64,000 bases of DNA. Source: Nocardia sp. CC227C (lineage in GTDB: Bacteria; Actinomycetota; Actinomycetes; Mycobacteriales; Mycobacteriaceae). Numbering within the stretch: position 1 is the first letter of the stretch; each line of letters starts with the position of its first letter. Positions 1-9,186 of the stretch are shown piece after piece. The DNA lies in NCBI RefSeq assembly GCF_030767025.1, contig NZ_JASITE010000006.1, positions 186,001-250,000 on the forward strand, read 5' to 3'. Both the position numbers and the translations under genes were made by a program. The notes beneath the pieces are model-generated. The model did no database searches and was not told the origin of the DNA. It saw only the letters and a list, made by a program, of their open reading frames with translations.

Positions 1-657
1 CAAGGGACCGTGGACGACCAGCCCTGGATACCCCTCCACACCGGTGGCGTAGGGCCAGTCGTAGTGGATGCGGTGCGCGTTCGCGGTGGCCGCGGAGAAC
101 CGGGCCAGCAGTGCGGGGTCGGTGCGCAGATCCCACGCGTTGTCGGCGGAGCGGTGCAGCGGGGGACCGGGCACGGTATCCTCGGCACGCGGCGGTCGCG
201 CGGCGTGCTCCGGGGCGGGCGCGGCCTCCCGGTAGATCAGGTTCTGGGATTCCTCGATCGCGAGTTCCCCTGTGTCGCTGAATAATCGGATCCGCACATC
301 GACGACGACCAGGGCGCCGGAGCGGCCGCTCTTCTCGGTCACCGACACCACTTCGGCTTCGCGGCGAACCGTGCTGCCGACGAGAAGCGGTGCGTGGAAA
401 CGGATCTCACCACCGGCGAACATGCGTCGCGGCAGCTCCACCGGGGGCAGGAAGGAACCGCGTCGCGGGTGGCCATCGGGGCCGAGCACGCCGGAAGCGG
501 CCCAGCGGGGCAGCGCCACCCAGTGCCACAGCGGCGGCAGCACGTCACCGGGGGCGGGCGCGGGGAGTCCGTCGTCGAGCAGCGCGGCCAACGCCGCTAC
601 GGGCGCGGGATCGAGGAGCTCGGTGGAGGTCTCGAGGTGGGGTTGCCAGGTGCTCAC
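1..657 (-). CDS. FAS1-like/MaoC-type acyl-CoA hydratase, Meh-like (3' end beyond window)
   Basis: Reading leftwards from a GTG at 657, an open frame of 219 codons runs off the window edge, so the C-terminus is missing. The visible part has a FAS1-like dehydratase N-terminal hotdog domain with [20 protein letters not shown] near residues 62-81, followed by a C-terminal hotdog segment with [20 protein letters not shown] near residues 193-212. This layout is that of 3-methylfumaryl-CoA (mesaconyl-C4-CoA) hydratase, Meh, which makes (S)-citramalyl-CoA. The GTG overlaps the stop of the upstream SDR (GTGA), so the two are translationally coupled, and a CitE-type lyase lies just upstream. The family call is good; the exact substrate is inferred from context. 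Confidence 0.8.
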   Translation of the reverse strand, partial: MSTWQPHLETSTELLDPAPVAALAALLDDGLPAPAPGDVLPPLWHWVALPRWAASGVLGPDGHPRRGSFLPPVELPRRMFAGGEIRFHAPLLVGSTVRREAEVVSVTEKSGRSGALVVVDVRIRLFSDTGELAIEESQNLIYREAAPAPEHAARPPRAEDTVPGPPLHRSADNAWDLRTDPALLARFSAATANAHRIHYDWPYATGVEGYPGLVVHGPL

Positions 658-1400
658 ATGAACCGCCCGCCGGTCACCTCGAGCACCGTGCCCGTCATGT
701 ACGAGGACATGTCGGAGGCGAGAAACAGTGCCACCGTGGCGATCTCGTCGATCTCGCCGGCGCGGCCGAGCGGGATCTCGGCCATCTTCTGATCCCACAC
801 CTTCTGCGGCATGGCCTCGGTCATGGCGGTGCGGATCAGCCCGGGCTGGATGGCATTGACCCGCACACCCAGGTGCGCGAGCTCTTTCGCGGCGGCCTTC
901 GACAGGCCGACGATGCCGGCCTTGGCCGCGGAGTAATTGGTCTGGCCGGGCAGGCCGATCTTGCCCGAGAGCGACGACATGTTGACGATGGCGCCGCTGC
1001 CGCGTTCGCGCATCACCGCGCCGGCCAGCCGGGTGCCGTTCCAGGTGCCCTTGAGGTGGACGGCGATGACCTGGTCGAACTGGTCCTCGGTCATCTTGCG
1101 CATGGTGGCGTCGCGGGTGATGCCGGCGTTGTTGATCATCACGTCGACGGGGGAGAAGGATTCGGCGGCGGCGTCGATCAGGGCTTGGACGTCGTCGGCG
1201 ACGGTGACATCGCAGCGCACCCCGCGGGCGACGGTGGGGCCACCGAGCTTGTCGGCGGCGGCCTGGGCGGCGGCACCGTCGATGTCACCGATGACGACGC
1301 GCGCGCCCTCGGCGATGAAACGTTCGGCGATGGCGTAGCCGATGCCCTGGGCGGCGCCGGTGACGACGGCGGTCTTGTCGGCCAGGAGTGGTCCGGTCAT
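654..1400 (-). CDS. SDR family oxidoreductase (FabG-like)
   Basis: A 248-residue classical short-chain dehydrogenase/reductase. The Rossmann glycine motif TGAAQGIG is at residues 14-21, NNAG at 90-93, the catalytic serine near 142-143 and the YSAAK catalytic pair at 156-160. It probably interconverts a 3-hydroxyacyl-CoA and a 3-oxoacyl-CoA with NAD(P)(H) in the cytoplasm. Its ATG overlaps the stop of the CitE-like gene (ATGA) and its own stop overlaps the next GTG, so it is the middle gene of a tightly coupled operon. FabG annotation is generic; the neighbours suggest a catabolic CoA substrate rather than fatty-acid synthesis. Confidence 0.88.
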   Translation of the reverse strand: MTGPLLADKTAVVTGAAQGIGYAIAERFIAEGARVVIGDIDGAAAQAAADKLGGPTVARGVRCDVTVADDVQALIDAAAESFSPVDVMINNAGITRDATMRKMTEDQFDQVIAVHLKGTWNGTRLAGAVMRERGSGAIVNMSSLSGKIGLPGQTNYSAAKAGIVGLSKAAAKELAHLGVRVNAIQPGLIRTAMTEAMPQKVWDQKMAEIPLGRAGEIDEIATVALFLASDMSSYMTGTVLEVTGGRFM

Positions 1401-2296
1401 GACTGTTCCTCACTGTGGGTGGTGGCGTCGAGCTGGGCCAGGATGCGGCGGGCGCGGTCGAGTACAGGCTTGTCGACCATGGCACCGTCCACCACGACCA
1501 CACCGGAGGTGTCGGTGATCGCGGCGAGAATCTTTCTTGCCCAGGCTTGTTCGGCCTCGGTCGGGCGAAATGCGGTGGCTACCGGGTGGAGCTGACGCGG
1601 GTGGATGCAGAGTTTGCCGGTGAAGCCGAGCCGTTTGCTGTAGCGGGCGTCGTCCTCGACCAGGTCGGCGTCGTCGACGGCGCCGGTGACGCCATCGATC
1701 GGGCCGGGCAACCCGGCGGCGGCGGATGCGAGGACCAAGGCCTGTCTGGTTCCGGCGAGTGCCTCGCGGTCGGTGGGGTCGACGCCGATTTCGGCGGCCA
1801 GATCGAAGGTGCCGACCGCGAGCCGGTCCACGCCCGGCGTGGCCGCGACGGCCGCAGAACGCAGTACGCCCGCCGCCGTTTCGATCAACGCGATGAGCAA
1901 TGGTCGGCTGCTGACGGCTTTCGGGCGGTAGGGGGCACTCGCTCGTGCTTCGGTGAGGGCATCGATGACACCCTCGATATTCCCGATGTCGGATTTGGGC
2001 AGGACGACTGCGCAGCGTAACGGTGCCAGCGCGGCGAGATCGTCTGCGTGCCAGTCGGTTCCGGCCGCGTTGATACGCACCGCGCACTCGTTGCCCGCCT
2101 CGATCCAGGCGACGGCGTGTTCGCGGGCGGCCGCCTTGGCATCGGGTGCCACTGCGTCTTCGAGGTCGAGGACGACCAGACCCGGATTCGCCGCGGCGGC
2201 CTTGGCGAAGCGTTCGGGACGGTCGGCCGGGACGAACAGCAGGGTCGACGCGACGCGGATCCGGGTCGCCAGATCCGTTGTGGTGCCGGTGCTCAC
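1397..2296 (-). CDS. HpcH/HpaI aldolase/citrate lyase family (CitE-like), probable citramalyl-CoA-type lyase
   Basis: A 299-residue CitE-like TIM-barrel lyase. Visible motifs are [10 protein letters not shown] (21-30), DLEDAVAPD (44-52, metal/CoA region), [10 protein letters not shown] (73-82), [11 protein letters not shown] (about 134-144) and a C-terminal [12 protein letters not shown] segment. Family members cleave malyl-, methylmalyl- or citramalyl-CoA to acetyl- or propionyl-CoA plus a 2-oxoacid, using Mg2+. The GTG start overlaps the stop of the upstream acyl-CoA dehydrogenase and the stop overlaps the SDR start. Lying beside a Meh-like hydratase, it most plausibly cleaves (S)-citramalyl-CoA to acetyl-CoA and pyruvate; this is inference. 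Confidence 0.85.
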   Translation of the reverse strand: MSTGTTTDLATRIRVASTLLFVPADRPERFAKAAAANPGLVVLDLEDAVAPDAKAAAREHAVAWIEAGNECAVRINAAGTDWHADDLAALAPLRCAVVLPKSDIGNIEGVIDALTEARASAPYRPKAVSSRPLLIALIETAAGVLRSAAVAATPGVDRLAVGTFDLAAEIGVDPTDREALAGTRQALVLASAAAGLPGPIDGVTGAVDDADLVEDDARYSKRLGFTGKLCIHPRQLHPVATAFRPTEAEQAWARKILAAITDTSGVVVVDGAMVDKPVLDRARRILAQLDATTHSEEQS

Positions 2297-3456
2297 GCGC
2301 GCTTCTTCGCTTCGCGCACGAGCCCGCCGCCGATGATCAGGCGCTGGATCTCGCTGGTGCCCTCGTACAGGCGCAGTAGGCGAACGTCACGATAGATGTG
2401 CTCGACGGTCACCTCGCGCATGTACCCGCTGCCGCCGTGGATCTGCACCGCGTTGTCGGCGACCCGGCCGACCATCTCGGTGCAGAACAGCTTGGCCACC
2501 GAGGGGGAGATGCGGCGGTCCTCACCGGAGACGTACTTGGCGGCGGCGTCGCGCACGAGCGCGCGGCCGGCCATCACCCCGGTCTGCATGTCGGCGATCA
2601 TCGCCTGGACCAGCTGGAAGTCGCCGATAGGCGTACCGCCTTGGGTGACTGTGGCGGCGTAGGCGACAGATTCGTCGAGGGCGCGCTGGGCTGTACCGAC
2701 CGACAGCGCGGCGATGTGCACCCGACCACGCGAGAGCGAGGCCATCGCGGCCTTGTAGCCGACATCCTCCGAGCCGCCGACCAGCGCATCGGCGGGGACG
2801 CGGACATCGCTGAACGTGACATCGGCGGTCCAGGCGCCTTCCTGGCCCATCTTCGCGTCCTTGGGCCCGACGATGACGCCCGGAGTATCGGCTGGAACCA
2901 GGAACACCGCGATACCGGGACCGTCCGGGCCGGGCTCGGCGGTGCGGGCGAAGGTGACGAACAGATCGGCCAGCGGTGCGTTGGTGATGAACCGCTTCTG
3001 GCCGTCGATCACCCAGTCGTCACCGTCGCGGCGGGCGCGGGTCCGCAGTCCGGCGGGGTTGGAACCCGCACCGGGCTCGGTGAGCGCGAACGAGGCCAGC
3101 ACCTCGCCCGAAGCGATCCGTTCGAGCCACTGCTTCTTCTGTTCGTCGGTGCCGTAGTTGACCAGTACCTGACCGGCGATGCCGTTGTTGGTGCCGAACA
3201 GCGACCGCAGTGACAGCGAGGTGTAGCCGAACTCCATGGCCAGCTCGACATCCTGGGTGAGGTCGACGCCGAGGCCGCCCCACTGCTGGGGGATGGCGTA
3301 CCCGAACAGGCCCATCTCGGCGGCGGCCTGGCGAATGTCGTCGGGTATCGCGTTGGTCTCCAGGATTTCCTGCTCGCGCGGGACCACCTTGGTACGGATG
3401 AACGTACGGACGTGAGCCAGGATCGGCTCGAAGTCATCGGCACTGAGTTCGGACAC
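2293..3456 (-). CDS. Acyl-CoA dehydrogenase
   Basis: A flavin acyl-CoA dehydrogenase of 387 residues from the GTG at 3456, which has a good ribosome site (GAGGAG) about 6 bases upstream. Longer in-frame extensions cross the AT-rich promoter and are unlikely. Family signatures include ALTEPGAGSNPAGL, FITNAPLADLF, QIHGGSGYMREV and the C-terminal LYEGTSEIQR with the catalytic glutamate. It introduces the alpha,beta double bond and passes electrons to ETF. First gene of a leftward operon with the lyase, SDR and hydratase; it resembles the FadE19-type enzymes found with CitE/MaoC genes in mycobacteria. Methylsuccinyl-CoA or a branched acyl-CoA is a plausible substrate, unproven. Confidence 0.88.
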   Translation of the reverse strand: MSELSADDFEPILAHVRTFIRTKVVPREQEILETNAIPDDIRQAAAEMGLFGYAIPQQWGGLGVDLTQDVELAMEFGYTSLSLRSLFGTNNGIAGQVLVNYGTDEQKKQWLERIASGEVLASFALTEPGAGSNPAGLRTRARRDGDDWVIDGQKRFITNAPLADLFVTFARTAEPGPDGPGIAVFLVPADTPGVIVGPKDAKMGQEGAWTADVTFSDVRVPADALVGGSEDVGYKAAMASLSRGRVHIAALSVGTAQRALDESVAYAATVTQGGTPIGDFQLVQAMIADMQTGVMAGRALVRDAAAKYVSGEDRRISPSVAKLFCTEMVGRVADNAVQIHGGSGYMREVTVEHIYRDVRLLRLYEGTSEIQRLIIGGGLVREAKKRA

Positions 3457-3488
3457 TCTCGGCTCCTCTGTGGTTGAGGCTGATACTG

Positions 3489-3515
3489 GATATAATATAC
3501 AATGATATAATATAC
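3489..3515. promoter_or_regulatory. AT-rich element, two tandem copies
   Basis: GATATAATATAC occurs twice (3489-3500 and 3504-3515), starts 15 bases apart, in the divergent interval between the leftward dehydrogenase operon and the rightward MaoC gene. TATAAT inside each copy could serve as a -10 box. Best example of the recurring AT element of this window; operator or promoter role inferred. Confidence 0.6.
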
Positions 3516-3560
3516 GATGAGCCGAACGGTGAGGTAGCATCCGTTCGACACCGTCTAGTA

Positions 3561-3571
3561 CATAATATATT
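3561..3571 (+). promoter_or_regulatory. AT-rich element before MaoC gene
   Basis: CATAATATATT lies 15 bases before the MaoC start codon, between the promoter region and the ribosome site (GAGAGGA). Same motif family as 3489-3515. Confidence 0.5.
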
Positions 3572-3586
3572 CCGAGAGGACGTGAC

Positions 3587-4048
3587 ATGGCTGGCCTGTA
3601 TTTCGAGGAGTTCGAGCCGGGGATGGTTATCGACCACGTGAACCGTCGCACCGTCACCGAAGCCGACAACACGCTGTTCAGTGTGATGACGCTGAACCTG
3701 GCGCCGCTGCATCTGGACGCCGAGTACAGCAAGGACTCCATCTACGGCCAGCGTCTGGTGAACAGCCTGTTCATCCTCGGCCTGGTCTCGGGTATCACCG
3801 TGCCGGAGACCACGCAGGGCACCACCCTGGGCAACCTTGGCTTCGAGCAGATCAAGTTCCCCGAGCCGGTGTTCCACGGCGACACCATCCACGTGCAGAC
3901 CAAGATCGAGGCGAAGCGGGAATCCAAGAGCCGCAACGATTCCGGCATCGTGACCTTCCGTCATCTCGGGATCAACCAGCGCGACGAGGTGGTCTGTGAC
4001 GCCGTGCGCGTGGGCCTGATGATGAAGCGTCCGGCCGAGCAGGCCTGA
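3587..4048 (+). CDS. MaoC family (R)-hydratase, single hotdog domain
   Basis: A 153-residue MaoC-like hotdog protein with YFEEFEPGM at the N-terminus, the substrate-proximal LNLAPLHLDAEY segment, FGQRLVNS-like YGQRLVNSLF, and FHGDTIHVQTK near the C-terminus. It is a cytoplasmic enoyl-CoA hydratase. From memory it resembles the small MaoC proteins paired with CitE lyases in mycobacteria (itaconyl/mesaconyl-CoA hydratases), and the N-terminal half of Chloroflexus Mch. ATG at 3587 has GAGAGGA upstream. It is divergent from the lyase operon and starts a rightward operon with a synthetase and dehydrogenase. Substrate unproven; a C5 dicarboxylyl-CoA fits the context. Confidence 0.85.
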   Translation: MAGLYFEEFEPGMVIDHVNRRTVTEADNTLFSVMTLNLAPLHLDAEYSKDSIYGQRLVNSLFILGLVSGITVPETTQGTTLGNLGFEQIKFPEPVFHGDTIHVQTKIEAKRESKSRNDSGIVTFRHLGINQRDEVVCDAVRVGLMMKRPAEQA

Positions 4049-4086
4049 TCCGCCACCCGACGAACCAGCAACGAGGAGGACACGTC

Positions 4087-6042
4087 ATGGTGGACGTTCA
4101 GCCTGCCGAGCAACCGGCCTGGGTGCCCGACGAACAGATCCGTGAGCGCAGCCGTCTGCTCGCGGCGATGCGCGCCTGGGGATTCGGTGACGATGCCGCG
4201 GCGGTCGCCGCGCTCAACGAGCGAGCCATCGCCGAGCCCGAGTGGTTCTGGCGGGCCGCGACGACCGATCTGGGCGTGGACTTCTCGGTCCCGTTCGACC
4301 GCGTCGTCGACAACTCGGCCGGAAAACCGTTCCCCCGGTGGTTCACCGGCGGCGGCGTCAACATCGCGCAGCTGGCCGCGCACCGGCACGCTCAGGGCCC
4401 CGCCGCCGACCGGCTCGCGGTGGTCTACGAGGGCGACGAGGGCGAACGGCGCACGCTGACCTTCGCCGAACTCGACGCCCAGGTGCGGCGGTTCGCCGCC
4501 AACCTCACCCAGCTGGGTGTGCGGCGTGGTGACCGGGTGGTGCTGTTCATGCCGGTGGTGCCCGAAGCCGCGGTGGCCTTCCTCGCGATAGCGATGATCG
4601 GCGCCGTCTCGGTACCAACCTTCAGCGGTTACGCGTCTGATGCGCTCGCCACCCGCCTGCAGGATTCCGAAGCGGTGCTGCTGGTGACCGCCGACGGCAC
4701 GACGCGGCGCGGCAAGCGGGTCGAGCTGAAGGCGACCGCCGACGCGGCGCTGGAATCGGCGCCTACGGTGGCCAAGGTCGTCGTCGTCCGGCACCTGGGC
4801 ACCGAGGTCCCGATGCGCGCCGGCCGCGACGTGTACTACGACGAGCTCGACGCCGACCCGGCCCCGGTTCCGACCGCCGACACCGAGTCCAACGACCCGC
4901 TGACCATCGTCTACACCTCGGGCACCACCGGGCGTCCCAAGGGCATCGTGCACTCCCACGGTGGTTTCGCGGTGAAGACCGCCGTCGACTTCGGCTACGG
5001 CTTCGACGTGCACGAAGGCGATGTCGTCTCGTGGATCACCGACCTCGGCTGGCTCGTCGGCCCCATGCTGATGACCGGTCCGCTGCAGCTCGGCGCGACG
5101 ATCGTGATGATCGAGGGCTTGCCGACGCACCCCACCGCGCACCGGATGTGGGAGATCATCGAACGCAACGGTGTCACCGTCGCCGGTATCGCGCCCACCG
5201 CGGCGCGCGCGCTGAAGGCGGCGGGTGAGGCGATCACGCATGCGATGCCGAGCCTGCGTACCTTCGTGTCGACCGGCGAGGCCTGGGACGAACCCACCTG
5301 GTGGTGGTTGTTCTCCGAGGTCGGCGGCGGTACGCGGCCGATCGTCAACTACAGCGGCGGCACCGAGGTCGGCGGCGGCATCCTCATCGGGTATCCGTTC
5401 CTGCCCGCCGCCCCGGCGGCCTTCACCGGCGCGCTGCCCGGCGTGGACGCCGCGGTCTTCGGTGAGAACGGCCAATCGGTTGTCGGTGAGATCGGTGAAC
5501 TGGTGGTACGCAACACCTTTCCCGGTATGACCCATGCCTTCTGGCAGGACCGCGACCGCTATCTCGACACCTACTGGAATCAGTGGGACGGCGTGTGGGT
5601 GCACGGCGACCTGGCCAGCCTCGACGACCAGGGTATGTGGCGCATCCACGGCCGTTCCGACGACACCATCAAACTGTCGGGTCGCCGGGTCGGCCCCGCG
5701 GAGATCGAGGCGGCGCTGCTGCGCGACAACCGGATCGCCGAGGTCGCCGTGATCGGCGTGCCCGACGAGTTGCGCGGCCAGCGCGCGGTCGCTTTCGCCG
5801 TACTGCGTTCCACCGGACAGACGCCGGAAGACTTGCAGGACACCGCGATCGACAATGCGGGGCGCTCGTTCGCCCCTTCGGTCGTCGTCGTGGAGAGCCT
5901 GCCCAAGACCAAGAACGGAAAGATCATGCGCCGGGCCATTCGGTCCCGGTATCTCGGGGCACCGCCCGGAGACATGTCCTCCCTCGACCCCGCCACCCCC
6001 CTCGAAGCGATCCCCGTGTCCGCGGGCGACGAACAGGAGTAG
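4087..6042 (+). CDS. Acyl-CoA synthetase (AMP-forming, acetyl-CoA synthetase-like)
   Basis: A 651-residue ANL-family ligase. The P-loop YTSGTTGRPKGIVHSH sits near residue 276, the A5 region YSGGTE near 422, the A7/A8 region WVHGDLA and GRSDDTIKLSGRRVGPAEIE near 510-540, and the acetyl-acceptor lysine motif KTKNGKIMRRAIR near 613. An extended N-terminal domain, as in acetyl/propionyl-CoA synthetases, precedes it. It activates a carboxylic acid with ATP and CoA. The ATG is preceded by GAGGAGGA and the next gene follows after 2 bases. Substrate cannot be read from sequence. Confidence 0.88.
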   Translation: MVDVQPAEQPAWVPDEQIRERSRLLAAMRAWGFGDDAAAVAALNERAIAEPEWFWRAATTDLGVDFSVPFDRVVDNSAGKPFPRWFTGGGVNIAQLAAHRHAQGPAADRLAVVYEGDEGERRTLTFAELDAQVRRFAANLTQLGVRRGDRVVLFMPVVPEAAVAFLAIAMIGAVSVPTFSGYASDALATRLQDSEAVLLVTADGTTRRGKRVELKATADAALESAPTVAKVVVVRHLGTEVPMRAGRDVYYDELDADPAPVPTADTESNDPLTIVYTSGTTGRPKGIVHSHGGFAVKTAVDFGYGFDVHEGDVVSWITDLGWLVGPMLMTGPLQLGATIVMIEGLPTHPTAHRMWEIIERNGVTVAGIAPTAARALKAAGEAITHAMPSLRTFVSTGEAWDEPTWWWLFSEVGGGTRPIVNYSGGTEVGGGILIGYPFLPAAPAAFTGALPGVDAAVFGENGQSVVGEIGELVVRNTFPGMTHAFWQDRDRYLDTYWNQWDGVWVHGDLASLDDQGMWRIHGRSDDTIKLSGRRVGPAEIEAALLRDNRIAEVAVIGVPDELRGQRAVAFAVLRSTGQTPEDLQDTAIDNAGRSFAPSVVVVESLPKTKNGKIMRRAIRSRYLGAPPGDMSSLDPATPLEAIPVSAGDEQE

Positions 6043-6044
6043 CA

Positions 6045-7214
6045 ATGACCGCCGCTACAGCGACCGACGACAACGTCGAAGTCGTCCGTCAGGCCACGCG
6101 CGAGCTGGCCCGCAAATTCGACAACAACTACTGGCTCGACAAGGACAACAAGCACGAATATCCCTGGGAGTTCGTGAAGGCCTTCGCCGCGGGCGGCTGG
6201 CTCGGCGCGATGATTCCCGAGGAGTACGGCGGGATCGGCCTCGGTCTCGAGGAAGCCGCCGTGATGCTCGGCGAGATCTCGTCCTCCGGCGCGGGCATGA
6301 GCGGCGGCTCGGCGATTCACTTCTACGTGTTCCCGCCCGCGCCGATCGTGAAGTACGGCTCGGAGCAGATGAAGCGCGAGTACCTGCCCAAGCTGGCCTC
6401 GGGTGAGCTGCTGATGGCGTTCGGTGTCACCGAACCCACTGCGGGCGTGGATACTTCGCGGATCAAGACCAAGGCGACCAAGGTCGACGGCGGCTGGGTG
6501 ATCAATGGGCAGAAGGTGTTCATCACCAATGCCCAGAATGCGCACAAGATCCTGCTGCTGGCCCGCACCTCGCCGCGGCGTGAGGACAAGCCGCTGTGGG
6601 GGATGTCGCTGTTCCTCGCCGACATGGACCGCTCCAAGGTCACCGTCCGTGAGATCGACAAGCTCGGCCGTGCCGCGATCGACACCAACGAACTGTTCAT
6701 CGACAACCTCGAAGTGGCCGACGACCGGCTCGTCGGTGAGGTCGACAAGGGCTTCTACTACCTGCTCGACGGCCTGAACCCCGAGCGCATCGTGGTCGGT
6801 ATGGAAGGCGTGGGCCTCGGCCGTGCCGCGCTCGAGATCGGCGCCGAATACGCCAAGAACCGCGTGGTGTTCGACCGTCCGATCGGCCAGAACCAGGCCG
6901 TGGCGCATCCGCTGGCCGATTCCTGGATCCGGCTGGAAGCCGCCGAGGGCATGATCATGCGTGCGGCGGAACTGTTCGACGCGGGTCTGCCGTGTGGTCC
7001 CGAGGCGGCCGCGGCCAAGTACCTCGGTGCCGAAGCCGGTTTCGAGGCATGTGATCGCGCGTTCTCCACGCTCGGCGGGTATGCCTACGCGAAGGAGTAC
7101 CACATCGAGCGGCTGTGGCGGGAGGTGCGTCTGCTGCGCAATGCGCCGTTCTCCCAGGAGATGGTGCGTAACTACATCTCCCAGCAGGTGCTCGGCCTAC
7201 CCCGTTCCTACTAG
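6045..7214 (+). CDS. Acyl-CoA dehydrogenase family protein
   Basis: A 389-residue flavoprotein. The ATG at 6045, with AGGAG just upstream and 2 bases after the synthetase stop, is preferred over extensions into the synthetase. Features are GWLGAMIPEEYGG, MAFGVTEPTAGVDTS, VFITNAQNA and the FAD-binding C-terminal half with TLGGYAYAKEYHIER. The usual YEGT(S/N)E segment carrying the catalytic base is not present; the equivalent place reads LRNAPFSQEM, as in a subgroup ending in LGLPRSY. It may still be a dehydrogenase with the base elsewhere. Second dehydrogenase of the island, in operon with ligase and racemase. Confidence 0.85.
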   Translation: MTAATATDDNVEVVRQATRELARKFDNNYWLDKDNKHEYPWEFVKAFAAGGWLGAMIPEEYGGIGLGLEEAAVMLGEISSSGAGMSGGSAIHFYVFPPAPIVKYGSEQMKREYLPKLASGELLMAFGVTEPTAGVDTSRIKTKATKVDGGWVINGQKVFITNAQNAHKILLLARTSPRREDKPLWGMSLFLADMDRSKVTVREIDKLGRAAIDTNELFIDNLEVADDRLVGEVDKGFYYLLDGLNPERIVVGMEGVGLGRAALEIGAEYAKNRVVFDRPIGQNQAVAHPLADSWIRLEAAEGMIMRAAELFDAGLPCGPEAAAAKYLGAEAGFEACDRAFSTLGGYAYAKEYHIERLWREVRLLRNAPFSQEMVRNYISQQVLGLPRSY

Positions 7215-7225
7215 GAGGAGAACCG

Positions 7226-8383
7226 ATGACGGGACCGTTGGCGGGTGTGCGTGTCGTCGTACTGGCGGGCATGGGACCGGTGCCCTATGTCTCGATGCTG
7301 CTGGCCGACATGGGCGCCGACGTCGTCCGGGTGGTGCGGCCACCGCACCGCTCGGCGCGTGAGCTGAGCCAGACTGTCGGCCTGACCGAGGAGACCGATG
7401 TGGTCAACCGAGGTGTCGGGTCGGTGGCGGTGGATCTGAAGGACCCCGAAGGGTGTGAAGCTGTTCTGCGCCTTGCCGATTCGGCTGATGTCTTCATCGA
7501 GGGCTATCGCCCCGGTGTCGCCGAGCGGCTGGGTCTCGGCCCCGAGGTCGCCACCGCGCGCAACCCGCGCCTGGTCTACGTCCGGCTCACCGGATATGGC
7601 CAGACCGGTCCCCGCGCCAAGGACGCCGGACACGACATCAACTACGTCGCCCAGTCCGGCGCCCTGCACGCCCTCGCCGCCGAAGGCGGGGCACCGCGGC
7701 CGCCGATCAACCTGCTCGGCGACTACGCCGGTGGCGGGGCCATCGGCGCGTTCGGCATCGCCTGCGCGCTGGTGGAGGCCGCGCGCACCGGCCGTGGGCA
7801 GGTCATCGACGCGGCGATGGTCGACGGTGTCGCCGTATTGACGGCGAAATTGCAGGGCCTGCGCGCCGCCGGGCTGTACTCCGACGAGCCGGGAACCAAC
7901 TTCCTCGACTCCGGCGCCCCGTTCTACGACACCTACCGGTGCGCCGACGGCCGGTACCTGGCGGTCGGCGCGCTCGAGCCCGACTTCTACCGCGAATTCG
8001 TGAGCCGACTCGGCGTCGACACCACGGACTGGCCCGGCCAGGACGACCGCGAACAGTGGCCGAGACTGCGTGAACTCATCGCCGATGCCGTGTCGCAGCG
8101 GACCCGCGACCACTGGTGGCAGATCTATCAGGGCACGGATGCGTGCGTATCACCGGTGCTCACCTTCGACGAGGCCGCCGAAGACCCGCACAATGTGGAA
8201 CGCGGAGTGTTCCACCGTGTTTCGGGCGTGCTGCACCCGGCGCCCGCACCGCGGTTCGACCGCACTCCGGCTCGCATCCCGTCGCGCCCACCCGCCGGAC
8301 TCGGCGATCTCCACGACATCCTGGCGCGGTGGGCGACCGCCGCCGCACCCACCGGCGCCGACGCGGTGTCGATCAGCGAATGA
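7226..8383 (+). CDS. Alpha-methylacyl-CoA racemase (CaiB/BaiF superfamily)
   Basis: A 385-residue CaiB/BaiF-fold protein that is a racemase rather than a CoA transferase. It has EGYRPGV with Arg95, GHDINY with His136, [10 protein letters not shown] with Asp166 and GALEPDFY with Glu251. The His-to-Asp (30) and Asp-to-Glu (85) spacings equal those recalled for mycobacterial Mcr (His126, Asp156, Glu241). It would epimerise the alpha-methyl centre of an acyl-CoA, letting both stereoisomers enter a stereospecific dehydrogenase. ATG preceded by AGGAGGAG. In this operon a 2-methyl-branched or 2-methylsuccinyl-CoA ester is a plausible substrate. Confidence 0.88.
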   Translation: MTGPLAGVRVVVLAGMGPVPYVSMLLADMGADVVRVVRPPHRSARELSQTVGLTEETDVVNRGVGSVAVDLKDPEGCEAVLRLADSADVFIEGYRPGVAERLGLGPEVATARNPRLVYVRLTGYGQTGPRAKDAGHDINYVAQSGALHALAAEGGAPRPPINLLGDYAGGGAIGAFGIACALVEAARTGRGQVIDAAMVDGVAVLTAKLQGLRAAGLYSDEPGTNFLDSGAPFYDTYRCADGRYLAVGALEPDFYREFVSRLGVDTTDWPGQDDREQWPRLRELIADAVSQRTRDHWWQIYQGTDACVSPVLTFDEAAEDPHNVERGVFHRVSGVLHPAPAPRFDRTPARIPSRPPAGLGDLHDILARWATAAAPTGADAVSISE

Positions 8384-8394
8384 AAGGACAACGA

Positions 8395-9186
8395 GTGCCC
8401 GGTTACGAGGAGTTCTCGTCGTTGACGATCGACCGCCCCGCCGACGGCGTGCTGCGGATCGTGCTCGACGGCCCGAACCTGAATTCCGTCGGCGCCGAGG
8501 CACATCGGGACCTCGCCGACATCTGGCCCGTGATCGCGCTCGACGAATCGGTGCGCGCCGTCGTCATCCGCGGGGCGGGGGAGCGGGCCTTCTCCGCCGG
8601 TGGCAGCTTCGACCTGGTCGAGGCCATGATCGGTGACTACACCTCGCGGACCCGGGTGATGCGTGAGGCGCGGGACCTGGTGCGCAACATCATCGAGGTG
8701 CCCCAGCCGATCATCTCCGCCATCAACGGTCCCGCCGCGGGCGCCGGTCTGGTCGCGGCGCTGCTCGCCGACATCTCGGTGGCCGGTCGGCGCGCGAAGA
8801 TCGTCGACGGCCACGTGCGCCTCGGCGTGGCCGCGGGCGATCACGCCGCGATCTGCTGGCCACTGCTCACCTCGATGGCCAAGGCCAAGTATCACCTGCT
8901 GACCAACGAGGTGCTCACCGGCGAGGAAGCCGAGCGCATCGGCATGGTGTCGCTGTGCGTCGACGACGAGCAGGTCCAGGACCGTGCGATGGAGATCGCG
9001 CAGAAGCTGGCCGCCGGTTCGCGGGCCGGTATCCAGGGCACCAAGATGGCGCTCAACGGCTGGTACCGGCAGGCGATGCCGATCTTCGACGCGTCGCTCG
9101 GCCTCGAGTTCTATCACTTCGGCGGCCCCGATGTCGTCGAGGGCGTCGGCTCACACCGGGAGAAGCGGGAGCCCAAGTTCTCATGA
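8395..9186 (+). CDS. Crotonase-fold enoyl-CoA hydratase/isomerase family protein
   Basis: A 263-residue crotonase-fold protein. Start GTG 8395 has AAAGGA 6 bases upstream; an in-frame ATG at 8380 overlapping the racemase stop is the alternative. The oxyanion-hole region reads [20 protein letters not shown] and the second segment [16 protein letters not shown]. Aligned by eye to rat hydratase (GGGCE and QPE), both catalytic glutamates (144 and 164) are replaced, by Val and His. Simple water addition is therefore doubtful; another crotonase chemistry (hydrolase, isomerase, retro-Claisen) is possible. Its stop overlaps the next ATG. Confidence 0.85.
   Translation: MPGYEEFSSLTIDRPADGVLRIVLDGPNLNSVGAEAHRDLADIWPVIALDESVRAVVIRGAGERAFSAGGSFDLVEAMIGDYTSRTRVMREARDLVRNIIEVPQPIISAINGPAAGAGLVAALLADISVAGRRAKIVDGHVRLGVAAGDHAAICWPLLTSMAKAKYHLLTNEVLTGEEAERIGMVSLCVDDEQVQDRAMEIAQKLAAGSRAGIQGTKMALNGWYRQAMPIFDASLGLEFYHFGGPDVVEGVGSHREKREPKFS

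Noticed and set aside
2293..3741. 482-residue version of the acyl-CoA dehydrogenase
   Set aside because: The extra N-terminus translates the AT-rich promoter and part of the divergent MaoC gene; GTG 3456 has a proper ribosome site.
7226..8383. CoA transferase annotation for the first CaiB/BaiF gene
   Set aside because: Racemase His/Asp/Glu residues with Mcr spacing are present, favouring alpha-methylacyl-CoA racemase.
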